This document shows positions 55,412 through 63,742 of a DNA stretch of 64,000 nt, in pieces (position 1 is the first letter of the stretch; each line of letters starts with the position of its first letter). The position numbers were made by a program, and so were the translations under genes. Source of the DNA: Trinickia violacea (GTDB lineage Bacteria > Pseudomonadota > Gammaproteobacteria > Burkholderiales > Burkholderiaceae). The stretch covers positions 3,162,001-3,226,000 of the forward strand of contig NZ_CP040078.1 in assembly GCF_005280735.1 (NCBI RefSeq). Reading direction: 5' to 3'. The notes under the pieces were generated by a model, which ran no database searches, was not told where the DNA came from, and saw only the letters and a list, made by a program, of their open reading frames with translations.

Positions 55412-57049
55412 TCATCGACCTTCGTTGCGTGCGAATTGCGACAAATCCCCGGCCACATCCTGCAGCACGGGATCCCACTGCGCGAACTGAGCCTGCCGGT
55501 ACAGTCTCGTCCTCGGGTACCACGGACTGTCGCGCCGGTCAAGCAACCACGGCCAATGCGGGTTCGTATCCAGAAGAACCCAAGTGGGACGACCCAGCGC
55601 TCCACTCAGATGTGCCACCGACGTGCATACGGTGATCACCAGATCGAGCGCACTTACGAATGCGGCCGTGTCATCGAAGGTCCTGAACTCCGCTGTGTAA
55701 TCCTCGAGAAGCAAGCCGGCTGCGCGTGCCGCTTCGATGTCGGCAGTCGCGCCCGGCTGGAGCGAGTAGAACGCCACCCCTTTGATGTCCTTCAGACTAC
55801 GCGCGTAGCGCTCCCAGCCCACCCGCCGGAACGGGTTGCGCTGATGAGTCATGCTACCGGTCCAAGCCAGACCTACCTTGAGCCGCTTCTCACCCTTAAG
55901 GCGCGTTTTCCAGCTCGTCGCCAAGGCTGGGTCCGGTTTCAGGTAAGGCGCAGGAGGAATCGTTTCCTCACGCAACCCGAGCATGAAGGGCACGCTCAAC
56001 AACGGCAAGTGGTAATCAAAGTGCGGTAGTGCGTCGACTCCCCCACCAGCGGTGAACCCGTCGACGTACCTGCCCAAGCTGCGCGTGAGCAATCCACCCA
56101 TCTGAGGGAACGAGTTCCACTCGATGCGGCCGTTCTCGCGGTGTACCCGTTCGGCCAACTGCGGTATCAGGCGGCAGAACTGCAGCAGGTCGCCCATACC
56201 TTGCTCCCCCCATACCAGCAGCGTCTTGCCCGCCAGCGGTTCGCCGTTCCACCTCGGCCCGGGCAGTTCCGGAAACCTGCCACTCAGCTCCTGTGAGCCT
56301 TCCCATCGCGATTCGTGCTCGGCCCAGCCCTGCGCATAGTTGCCTCGCACCAAATGCAAAATCGACAAGTTATGCCGGTGAGACGCGTCCCCGTGCACAA
56401 TTTTGCAGGCTGCCTGTGCACACGCTTCGGCCTCGTCCCAGCGCTGGGCCTCTTTCAGGGCGATAGCGTAGTTGTTGTGCGCTAACGCATCGCCTGGTAC
56501 GAGCTCCAATGCCTGCTGACCCGCCGCCAGCGCGCCAGCCAGGTCGAACGCATCGCGACGCGCCATGATGAGGTTAATCCATGCAAGGCTGTCCTGCGGA
56601 TGAACCTCGATCGCCTGCTCAAGCAGCATGCGCTGTTCGTCCAGATTGCCCTCAGACAAACGGATCGCAGCAGCCAGGTTGTTCCGCAATTGCGGGTAAT
56701 CCGGGTCGCACGCCATCGCCTGGCGGTAGGGCGTCAGCGCATCGGCGTGGCGGCCTGCAATCTGCAGCGCATAGCCAAGCCGAAAGCCAGACGCCGCGCT
56801 ATCCGGGTATAGCTGCGTCGCAGCTTCGGCGACGGCGATAGCCTCTTCCAGCGCAGCCTGAGAGATCAAGGCGCTGACTAGGTCAGAAATCGAAGCATCA
56901 TCCGTTGCATGCAGGTGTGTGGCGGCTTCAAGCCAGAGTGCGTACGCCTCGTGTCGACCAGTCTGAAACGCCATCGCTGCGTTGCGCAGGAAAGCCACGA
57001 ACGGCGGCATCAACAAAGAAATTGGAGAGGTTGAAGGGGCGGACATCAC
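55412..57049 (-). CDS. TPR-repeat glycosyltransferase (GT41/GT9-like C-terminal domain), copy 1
   Basis: A 545-residue cytosolic protein. Residues 25-235 hold about six TPR repeats (SGFRLGYALQIAGRHADALT, LAWINLIMARRDAFDLAGAL, AHNNYAIALKEAQRWDEAEA). The C-terminal 300 residues form a GT-B-like domain with TLLVWGEQGMGDLLQFCRLI, LKVGLAWTGSMTHQRNPFR, FDDTAAFVSALDLVITVCTS and SGALGRPTWVLLDTNPHWPW. Proteins of this kind glycosylate flagellin or adhesins in several beta-proteobacteria. The nearby trimeric autotransporter could be a substrate, but linkage is loose. The frame is intact. Confidence 0.82.
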   Translation of the reverse strand: MMSAPSTSPISLLMPPFVAFLRNAAMAFQTGRHEAYALWLEAATHLHATDDASISDLVSALISQAALEEAIAVAEAATQLYPDSAASGFRLGYALQIAGRHADALTPYRQAMACDPDYPQLRNNLAAAIRLSEGNLDEQRMLLEQAIEVHPQDSLAWINLIMARRDAFDLAGALAAGQQALELVPGDALAHNNYAIALKEAQRWDEAEACAQAACKIVHGDASHRHNLSILHLVRGNYAQGWAEHESRWEGSQELSGRFPELPGPRWNGEPLAGKTLLVWGEQGMGDLLQFCRLIPQLAERVHRENGRIEWNSFPQMGGLLTRSLGRYVDGFTAGGGVDALPHFDYHLPLLSVPFMLGLREETIPPAPYLKPDPALATSWKTRLKGEKRLKVGLAWTGSMTHQRNPFRRVGWERYARSLKDIKGVAFYSLQPGATADIEAARAAGLLLEDYTAEFRTFDDTAAFVSALDLVITVCTSVAHLSGALGRPTWVLLDTNPHWPWLLDRRDSPWYPRTRLYRQAQFAQWDPVLQDVAGDLSQFARNEGR

Positions 57050-57258
57050 ATTGCGCGCAGGTTCGGATCAGAAAACGGCTCAGCTCGATGGAGCTGTCCA
57101 CGGCGAGGTCGATCGGTGAGTGGAAGCGATTTTCCCGAGGCGAAAACCGGTATACGAAAATTCACATCCACAACAGGATCGCAGAAAAACGCACCTAGAG
57201 CACGATATGTGACGATCGTTGACATTTTGCCCTGAGCGATCCAGGTATGATCAAATTC

Positions 57259-57288
57259 AGTCGACTCAGCCGGACGGGGGAGTCGACT
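57259..57288. repeat. 9-bp inverted repeat before the Anbu operon
   Basis: AGTCGACTC (57259-57267) and GAGTCGACT (57280-57288) form a perfect stem with a 12-base loop. It is followed by gttttt at 57299. It could be a weak terminator for the minus-strand TPR gene's antisense side or an operator. The rest of 57050-57469 has no gene. Confidence 0.35.
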
Positions 57289-57469
57289 CTCCCCTGACGT
57301 TTTTCAAAGCTGTCAAACGGCTGTCTGGCAGGTTTTTCTCGTCAGCCACCCTCCACTGGGCAATGTAAGGGCCTGCTGTCCGCGATGCTTGAATGGCCCG
57401 GATCGCACGACGCGACACTCCTATGACGAGATGCGAGTGGTGCTGACATTCACGCGCGAGAACAAGCCG

Positions 57470-58140
57470 ATGCAAGTCTATGACGAGATGCGCGAAGCGG
57501 ACGCAGCGCGCCCGCATTACGACCGATTCCAGAGCTGACTGGACCAGCAGACGGGCGGTACTGGTGCGTAAGCGCGCGGAGGCCGACCTGTTGTCCATGC
57601 GGATCAGCATCACGTTTGCAGTCAATGGCGACATGTCGGGTACCGAACGGCTCATTCCGTTCGACCTAATCCCGCGCGTCTTCCCTCCCGACGAGTGGGC
57701 GCTGCTCGAACGCAGACAGCATCAGCGCGTGAAAGCCCTAAATCTGTTCCTCCACGACGTCTATCACGAGCGCAATATCGTGCGGGCGGGCGTGGTTGCA
57801 CCGGAGCAGGTCTATACGAACGCCCAGTACCGGCCCGAGATGCAGGGCATCGATCTGCCGGCCGGCGTCTATGCGCATATTGTGCGGATATCGAGATCGT
57901 GCGCGACGGCCGCGATGGTGAGTTCTACGTGCCCGAAGACAATCTGCGCGTGCCTTCAGGTGTCTCGTATGTGCTCGAGAACGCAAGATGATGATGCGGC
58001 TCTTTCCTGAATTGTTCGTACAACACAAGGTTGCACCGGTAGCACACTACCCCGATCTTTTGCTCGACACATCGCGTTCGGTCGCGCCGGACGGGGGGAT
58101 GATCCCGCCGCCGTGCTGCTCACGCCGGGCATGTTCTGTT
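57470..58140 (+). pseudogene. Circularly permuted ATP-grasp protein of the Anbu operon, broken
   Basis: QVYDEMREADAARPHYDRFQ opens the match, then a TGA (57536-57538, where the family has W) and a frameshift. Next come [40 protein letters not shown] and [20 protein letters not shown]. Near 57895 another shift leads to [20 protein letters not shown], then in a third frame MMRLFPELFVQHKVAPVAHY and LLTPGMF. The second half of the protein (about 230 residues, including the nucleotide site) is deleted. Intact relatives probably join an amine to a carboxylate. Confidence 0.82.
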
Positions 58141-58488
58141 GTTGGACGTCGATCGTGAGTGCGGTGTCCGCGCTGGAAATCTATCGCACGGTGTATCGCA
58201 CCGTAGCGACGCCAGCGCGTGTCGTCGAACTGTTGATCCCGAACCAGCATATGCCCCGATCGCCGCTGGCCTCGGTCGACTGCGTCTGCGCGAACCTCTC
58301 TCCTGCGCACCGAAGCGTCGCGCGAAGTCGAGCGAACGGCGGGCAAGCTGCGCGCGGACCTTCTTTACGCCGATTCGAGGCAGATTTTCTCCGTGGGTGT
58401 GCACGCCTTTCTGACGCAGTTCCTTATGCGCGTCTATGAGCTGGGCAACCAGGTCGCGCGCACGTATCTTATGCTGCCGGCCATTTAG
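58113..58488 (+). pseudogene. Alpha-E domain (DUF403) protein of the Anbu operon, C-terminal part
   Basis: It begins within a fusion scar with the ATP-grasp remnant. ALEIYRTVYRTVATPARVVE, LLIPNQHMPRSPLASVDCVC and the final ELGNQVARTYLMLPA (in a second frame) match the helical alpha-E domain. That domain always travels with permuted ATP-grasp proteins and transglutaminases. The N-terminal half is lost and a frameshift lies near 58310. Function in intact systems is unknown. Confidence 0.75.
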
Positions 58489-58539
58489 CAGCGTATTCGC
58501 ATATCGATATCCGATTCAACTTGCCAGGAAAGCTTCGTC

Positions 58540-59420
58540 ATGCGACTCGCTATTCGCCACGACACATCTACGCTACGAAGCGACGGTGCACTATTCGGTC
58601 CCGCAATTGCGCATTTCGCCGTTCACAACGCCAACACAGATCGTCACCCAATGGCACATCGATGCGCCCAGCAAGCTCGAAGCTGCGCGCGACACGTATG
58701 GAAATGCGCTGATGACGCTCGTGCTAACGCCTCCGCACAGGGTAATCCGCCTGCGCGGGCGTGGAAAGGTCGAGACCGTACCACTGACAAACGGCCGGTT
58801 ACCGGAAGGTGAAGGGCCGATCCCGATGCAACACCGTACCTTAGCAACGAGGCTCACCGAAGCGGACGAAGTGCCCGCGGACTTTGCCCAAAGCCTGCCC
58901 GCACTCGACGATGTGCGGGCGCTGCTGGATACGACCGCTCGTGTGACCCCGCGGGTGCGCTACGAATCGGGTGTAACGGATGTGACGCATTCAGCTTTGG
59001 ATGCGCTCACACCCGGCCGCGGCGTGTGTCAGGATCATGCGCACGATCGCACTGTGCCACGCGCGCGGCGTGCCGACACGTTACGTGAGCGGCTACCTCG
59101 ATCCAATCGACGTGTCCGATATGGCGAGCCACGCCTGGGTCGACGTCTGGATCGACAACGGCTGGGTGACGGTCGACGTCACGTACGCGTGTTTCGTAAG
59201 CGAAAAATATTGTTGGATTGCGATGGGGCGCGACTACGAGTCGGCCGTGCCAGTGCGCGGACCGCGCGTCGGCGGGATGAGCGAGACCATGTCCGTGAGC
59301 GTGCAGGTAAACACGCAGGAATCGCAGCAACAGGTTTCCCGATATAGCAACGACAACGGCGACGCATTTCCCATGAGAAACGGCGGCGCCCGCCAACAGC
59401 AGGATAAAGGAAACGCATGA
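58540..59420 (+). pseudogene. Transglutaminase-like protein of the Anbu operon, two frameshifts
   Basis: The ATG at 58540 starts MRLAIRHDTS, then a shift near 58570 leads to LRYEATVHYSVPQLRISPFT (bacterial transglutaminase N-domain). The core has ALTPGRGVCQDHAH with the catalytic Cys. After a second shift near 59035 come GVPTRYVSGYLDPIDV, SHAWVDVWIDNGWVTVDVTY (His and Asp) and GRDYESAVPVRGPRVGG. All three catalytic residues exist but in different frames. The stop overlaps the anbu start (ATGA). Confidence 0.85.
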
Positions 59421-60310
59421 CGTATTGTGTAGCAATGGCGGTGGATGAAGGTCTCGTGTTCCTTTCGGATACGCGCACGAACGCAGGCGTAGATCACATC
59501 AGCACATCGCGCAAAATGGTAGTGTTCGAGGACCCAGGCGAGCGCCTGCTCGTGCTGCTCGTGGCCGGCAATCTCGCAATTACGCAGGCTACGCTACACG
59601 TGCTCACCGAACCCCAAGAGGGTCAGCGCCCTACGCTCTGGAACGCCCCGACGATGGTCGAGGCGGCGCGCATCATCGGCGACGCGGTGCGCGAAGTGTA
59701 TCGGCGCGACGCCGAGGCGCTCAAAAGCTTCAACGTCGATTTCAGCTGCAGCTTCATTCTTGGCGGGCAACTGCGCGCGCAGCCCATGCGCCTGTTCCAG
59801 ATCTACGCAGCGGGCAATTTCATCGAAACGTCGAGCGTCAATCCCTATTTCCAGATTGGCGAATCAAAGTACGGCAAACCGATCATCGATCGCGTGCTGA
59901 CGCCACATACACCGCTCGGCGAGGCCGCGAAATGCGCGCTGATCTCCATGGACTCCACGCTGCGCTCGAACCTCTCGGTGGGCTTGCCGCTCGATCTGCT
60001 CGTGTACGAGCGCGACTCGCTGCGCGTCACCCGTTATGCGTCGCTCAACCAGTCTAACGACTACTTAAAGTTGATGCACTCGACGTGGGGCACGCGTCTG
60101 CGTCAGGTGTTCGGCGAGATTCCCGATCCCTTCTGGACCGACGAAGCCGGTGTGCCGCTTAGCGAACGCGCGACGCTGCCCGCTGCGGCGCGACCGACGC
60201 TTGACGGTCACGTATCCGAGCCGCGACCGGCCCAGACGCTCGCGCAGTTAGACCATGGGCACACGTGCGCTTTGCACGCCGTCGGTCCTGTCGTTCTGGA
60301 GGCGAGATGA
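59417..60310 (+). CDS. anbu: Anbu, bacterial proteasome-like peptidase (proteasome-type protease)
   Basis: A 297-residue Ntn-hydrolase. After removal of Met, Thr1 is exposed (MTYCVAMAVDEGLVFLSD), with Asp17 in SDTRTNAG and Lys32 in TSRKM, the proteasome catalytic triad. The core continues with LLVLLVAGNLAITQATLHVL, FSCSFILGGQL, MRLFQIYAAGNFIETSS and PIIDRVLTP. Anbu assembles into open helical rings, and its substrate is unknown. It normally works with the ATP-grasp, alpha-E and transglutaminase proteins encoded just upstream, all broken here. The last 40 residues look like a run-on tail. The stop overlaps the next start (ATGA). Confidence 0.9.
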   Translation: MTYCVAMAVDEGLVFLSDTRTNAGVDHISTSRKMVVFEDPGERLLVLLVAGNLAITQATLHVLTEPQEGQRPTLWNAPTMVEAARIIGDAVREVYRRDAEALKSFNVDFSCSFILGGQLRAQPMRLFQIYAAGNFIETSSVNPYFQIGESKYGKPIIDRVLTPHTPLGEAAKCALISMDSTLRSNLSVGLPLDLLVYERDSLRVTRYASLNQSNDYLKLMHSTWGTRLRQVFGEIPDPFWTDEAGVPLSERATLPAAARPTLDGHVSEPRPAQTLAQLDHGHTCALHAVGPVVLEAR

Positions 60311-60768
60311 AGATCCTATCGCTCGAAGACGATGCCGCGCACGCCGGGTTGATCCGCACAGCCCTGCAGGCGACCGGGCACGACGTCCTTGTTGTGGACA
60401 GCGGCCGGCTCGCCATCCGTCATCTGGAAACGGCTCATGTGAACCTGCTCATGCTCGACTGGCAGGTGCCGAACGTTTCCGGATTCGAGGTCCTCTGCTG
60501 GGCCCGCTCGCACATAGGCGAACGCATACCCGCGCTGGTTCTCACCTGTCGCTACCGGGAAGATCAGCTTGCAGCCATGTTCGACGCCGGGGCCGACGAC
60601 TACGTCATCAAGCCCATCAGTGCGCGCGTGCTCGCAGCACGAGTCAACGCGCTGCTGCGCCGCGTCTATCCCGACTCGGCCCACAATTCGACCTGCATCG
60701 AAGCCGGGGCCTATCAGATCGACTTTCCATCTTTCGATGGTGAAAGCCAACAATGTCCGCAGAATTAG
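60307..60768 (+). CDS. Response regulator receiver protein, output domain lost
   Basis: A 153-residue protein. The receiver domain is complete: LSLEDD acidic pair, phosphoacceptor D in LLMLDWQVPNVSGFEV, the later VLTCRY where T is expected, and K in DYVIKPIS. After RVNALLRRVYP the OmpR-family linker continues to GAYQIDFPS. It then ends in a short foreign tail exactly where the winged helix should start. It overlaps anbu upstream by four bases and the TPR gene downstream by 16. It could still act as a phosphate sink or single-domain regulator. Confidence 0.8.
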   Translation: MKILSLEDDAAHAGLIRTALQATGHDVLVVDSGRLAIRHLETAHVNLLMLDWQVPNVSGFEVLCWARSHIGERIPALVLTCRYREDQLAAMFDAGADDYVIKPISARVLAARVNALLRRVYPDSAHNSTCIEAGAYQIDFPSFDGESQQCPQN

Positions 60769-62171
60769 AACAGCAGTTACGTGCCGCGCAGACAAGTTAC
60801 ACAAGCGATCCACATAATCTCGCGATCGTGAACGAGATCTGCCACATACTGATTGCGCTCAAACGCGAAGACGCATTACTCCCTTGGGCGGAATACGCAC
60901 TGACGCTCAGTCCGAACGCCTCCCAATTTGTTGTGATGCGCGCCCTTGCGTTGAACTTGCTGGGACGCCATGCCGAGGCAGCTGACACATGGGCGAGTGA
61001 CGCATCGTTGTCGAGCGACCCCGTGCTCTATCCGCTGCGGCTCGGTTACAGCCTCATGATGGCCGGCGACCTCCAGCGAGCCATCCCATTGCTGGACAAA
61101 GCGCGGCGGGCGGCGGCGCTGTGCAATCCGCAGATCCTCGCGCCAGCCGAACACCTACTGGGCGAGGCAATGCTCAAGGCAGGTAACCCACGGGGCTTTG
61201 CGCACTGGCTGCTGCGTAACGAGGACCCGGACGCTGCAGGCAACTACTGTCCGCGCGGGATCCCAATGTGGGCCGGTGAAACCGACCTGCGAGGACGGCG
61301 CGTGCTGATCACACATCAATTGGGCTTCGGCGACAACTTCCTGCTGGCCGCGTGCGTGGCTGACTGGCTTGATGCCGGTGCCAACGTAATGATCACTTGT
61401 GACCCGCAAGTTCATGCGCTGATGCAAGCGTCGTTGTCCGACTGCGAGGTGGTAAGCGCACAACGTCCATTGCGATTACAGGAAGTAATGCCGGAGGATC
61501 TGCAAAGGCGTGTCGACGCATTTGCGCCGCACCTCTACGCCACACTGCTCCATCTTCCGCTTCAGAGAAGCGGGCAGATGGTGTCCTTCGGGTACCACTT
61601 CCGGCCCTACATCCAGGCACCGAGTTTGAAACAGAAGATTGCTGAAAAGTGGGCACAACGGCTACGCGCGCAGCATCCGGAGAAGAAGCTGGTTGGCCTG
61701 TTCTGGAACTGCGATCAGCGCCACAGGCCCGAACTGGGCAGCATCATGAGGTGTTGGGCTGCGCGTCGCAGCTTGCCACTTGACGCGATCAACTGGCTTG
61801 TAACGAATCCGACAGTAGCGGATTGTGTGCATTTTGTGAATCTTCATCACCCTGTGGTCGAAGCGACAGCCGGCATACCGAAAGAAAATATGAGCCGTTA
61901 TCTCCCCGGCATCTGGCATTTCGATGATACCGCGGCCTGCATCGGGCAACTTGACGCTGTAGTCGCTGTGGACTCGGCGGTCGCGAATCTTGCCGCCATG
62001 ATGGGCACGCCGACTTGTGTTCCAGTCAATACGTCCGGAGACTGGCGCTGGGGTAGCGAGGGGACCACCAGCCTGTGGATCAAGAACGCAACTGTGCTAC
62101 GGCAAACTCACGAAGGTGACTGGAATTCCGTCGTATCGAACATCGCGTCATGGTTAGTTAAACGTACCTAA
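60753..62171 (+). CDS. TPR-repeat glycosyltransferase-like protein, copy 2
   Basis: A 472-residue cytosolic protein. The N-terminal 170 residues are TPR-like (NASQFVVMRALALNLLGRHA, YPLRLGYSLMMAGDLQRAIP). The C-terminal part is GT-B-like: MWAGETDLRGRRVLITHQLG, FGDNFLLAACVADWLDAGA, KLVGLFWNCDQRHRPELGS, and WHFDDTAACIGQLDAVVAVD with VANLAAMMGTPTCVPVN. It is related to copy 1 at 55412 in layout. Its start lies inside the end of the truncated response regulator, so a deletion probably fused the two regions and the native promoter may be lost. Confidence 0.75.
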   Translation: MSAELEQQLRAAQTSYTSDPHNLAIVNEICHILIALKREDALLPWAEYALTLSPNASQFVVMRALALNLLGRHAEAADTWASDASLSSDPVLYPLRLGYSLMMAGDLQRAIPLLDKARRAAALCNPQILAPAEHLLGEAMLKAGNPRGFAHWLLRNEDPDAAGNYCPRGIPMWAGETDLRGRRVLITHQLGFGDNFLLAACVADWLDAGANVMITCDPQVHALMQASLSDCEVVSAQRPLRLQEVMPEDLQRRVDAFAPHLYATLLHLPLQRSGQMVSFGYHFRPYIQAPSLKQKIAEKWAQRLRAQHPEKKLVGLFWNCDQRHRPELGSIMRCWAARRSLPLDAINWLVTNPTVADCVHFVNLHHPVVEATAGIPKENMSRYLPGIWHFDDTAACIGQLDAVVAVDSAVANLAAMMGTPTCVPVNTSGDWRWGSEGTTSLWIKNATVLRQTHEGDWNSVVSNIASWLVKRT

Positions 62172-62202
62172 TGTCGAGTGTGACCGATTGTCCGTTGGTA
62201 GA

Positions 62203-62403
62203 TCAGGAAATTCTGCGATGCTCAGCTGCCAGCAACTCCAATTCGCTCCGAACGCGGTCAATTACGTACTTCCAGTCGCCCGGACGCGCCTGTCTGGATA
62301 GACGCGCAGGAGGATACCAAAGCGAGTCGTCGCGATCCGTCAGCCCGCGCCAGCAACTATTGAACCGTGAAAGAATCCACACCGAATGTAAAGGTGTCCC
62401 CAA
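62203..62403 (-). pseudogene. C-terminal fragment of a third TPR-glycosyltransferase
   Basis: The minus frame reads RDDSLWYPPARLSRQARPGD and WKYVIDRVRSELELLA. These match the end of copy 1 (RDSPWYPRTRLYRQAQFAQW and VLQDVAGDL). Only the last 50 or so residues remain. It faces copy 2 tail to tail. Confidence 0.68.
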
Positions 62404-62865
62404 CGCCGTATGGACGATGTCAATTAAAATTGCCAGAGTAGAATCCCCATCAATAATGTATGTTCCGCCCCGGCATTGCAGGGCGAACGTTGTCGATCCG
62501 ACGCACGTCAGTTTGCGTAAATGTATCCGGCCTCTCGCGAAGTCGAACGCGTTTGGCGTTCAGGCCATGATGAGATCTGCGCGTACCGTTCCTAAGAGGT
62601 TGACTCGGGCTCGGTGACCCGCCTTTTTTTGTTTCAGACTTACAGCACGCCAGTCAACCGTTGCCTCATCGCGATTTCACGTCCCTGCGAACTTGGAGCC
62701 CGGACAGACATACAGACGGTCGCTCGCATTCTCGCGCCACGCTTCAAAACTGATGGATGCGCCCGACAGCGCGCCAATATCGCCGTGACAAACGTTGACG
62801 GTAGCCGGTACCTTATCCGGTTACGCTTGCGGCTGTCCCGTCGATATCCAAGATGGAGAAGAACT
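62404..62865. other. Gap with a possible terminator
   Basis: No gene is supported. At 62605-62631 a short stem (cggg/cccg) is followed by cctttttttg, a possible weak Rho-independent terminator on the plus strand. Confidence 0.35.
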
Positions 62866-63093
62866 GTGAGCCCCTTATCCCTGATTGATCTTTCGTACCT
62901 GGCCAACCGAATTCGTCCGCCTCAGCCCCTTCACGTCTCAGCGCCCGAAATTACGCCGGTGCCGCATGCAGAGAGCACGGCCGCCGATTTCGCGACACGG
63001 CACGCCGATCTCCTGATCCTGATCGGCGCGACCGCGGCCGGCGTCCTGATGCTGCTGGAAATGTTTGTCGCCCTTCACATCCTCCTTGACTGA
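62866..63093 (+). CDS. Small membrane protein
   Basis: A 75-residue protein from a GTG at 62866 with ggagaagaact just before it. A hydrophilic first part (LSLIDLSYLANRIRPPQPLH) is followed by one or two hydrophobic runs (LLILIGATAAGVLMLLEMFV, ALHILLD). No family is recognised. The ribosome site supports expression. The spacer to the IS66 end at 63254 is empty. Confidence 0.45.
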   Translation: MSPLSLIDLSYLANRIRPPQPLHVSAPEITPVPHAESTAADFATRHADLLILIGATAAGVLMLLEMFVALHILLD

Positions 63094-63307
63094 TTGCGCC
63101 CTTCCGTATGATGGCCTGGCACCACAGCCCGATGCTGGCGACCACGTCATCCGGATCGCTCGACCGCGATTTTCGTCACCTGCCCTCTCCGCCCGGGGTC
63201 GCCTTCAGATCGAGAATTTTGGCGGCCTCATCGAACTCCAACTCGTCTTCAACGTAAGCGGCTCACGTCGGCCGTTGTAGACGGTGACTGAGAGAGACAT
63301 CAGAGTG

Positions 63308-63742
63308 ATGGCCATCATTTCGGATTTGATGGGCATCACTTTGTCACAGTCTGCAGAGAAGAAGCCGGGTACCCGAATGGGTCGCCCCAACTACCCCCGG
63401 GATGTTCGTGAGCGGCTGGCGGCAGCGGCTTGCGAGCCGGGTGTATCGGTCGCGAAGCTGGCTCGGGAGAATGGCATCAACGCGAACATGCTGTTCACCT
63501 GGCGGCGGCGATATCTGGCCGATCGGCAAGCTCGGTCGGCTGGGCTCATTCCGGTCGTACTGGTAGGCGACACGCCGACGGAAGTCGTTGCGTCACCTTC
63601 GGTAGAACCGCGAGTGCCGGACACGAAGCCTGCATCACCTGTTGGCACGATCGAGATCCGTATCGGTCGTGCCGTGGTTAAGGTGGACGGCTTGGTTGAT
63701 GCCGACGTGCTGCGAACCGTGCTGGATAGTCTGCGCTCATGA
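63308..63742 (+). CDS. tnpA: IS66 accessory protein TnpA
   Basis: A 144-residue protein from the ATG at 63308 (a GTG at 63284 is in frame). It has RMGRPNYPRDVRERLAAAAC, VSVAKLARENGINANMLFTW (helix-turn-helix), RRRYLADRQ and the terminal TIEIRIGRAVVKVDGLVDAD. Its stop overlaps the tnpB ATG (ATGA), the usual coupling. The frame is intact. Confidence 0.87.
   Translation: MAIISDLMGITLSQSAEKKPGTRMGRPNYPRDVRERLAAAACEPGVSVAKLARENGINANMLFTWRRRYLADRQARSAGLIPVVLVGDTPTEVVASPSVEPRVPDTKPASPVGTIEIRIGRAVVKVDGLVDADVLRTVLDSLRS

Noticed and set aside
57266..57655. 129-codon minus-strand frame at the start of the Anbu operon
   Set aside because: Antisense to the ATP-grasp remnant, whose plus-strand pieces match a known family.
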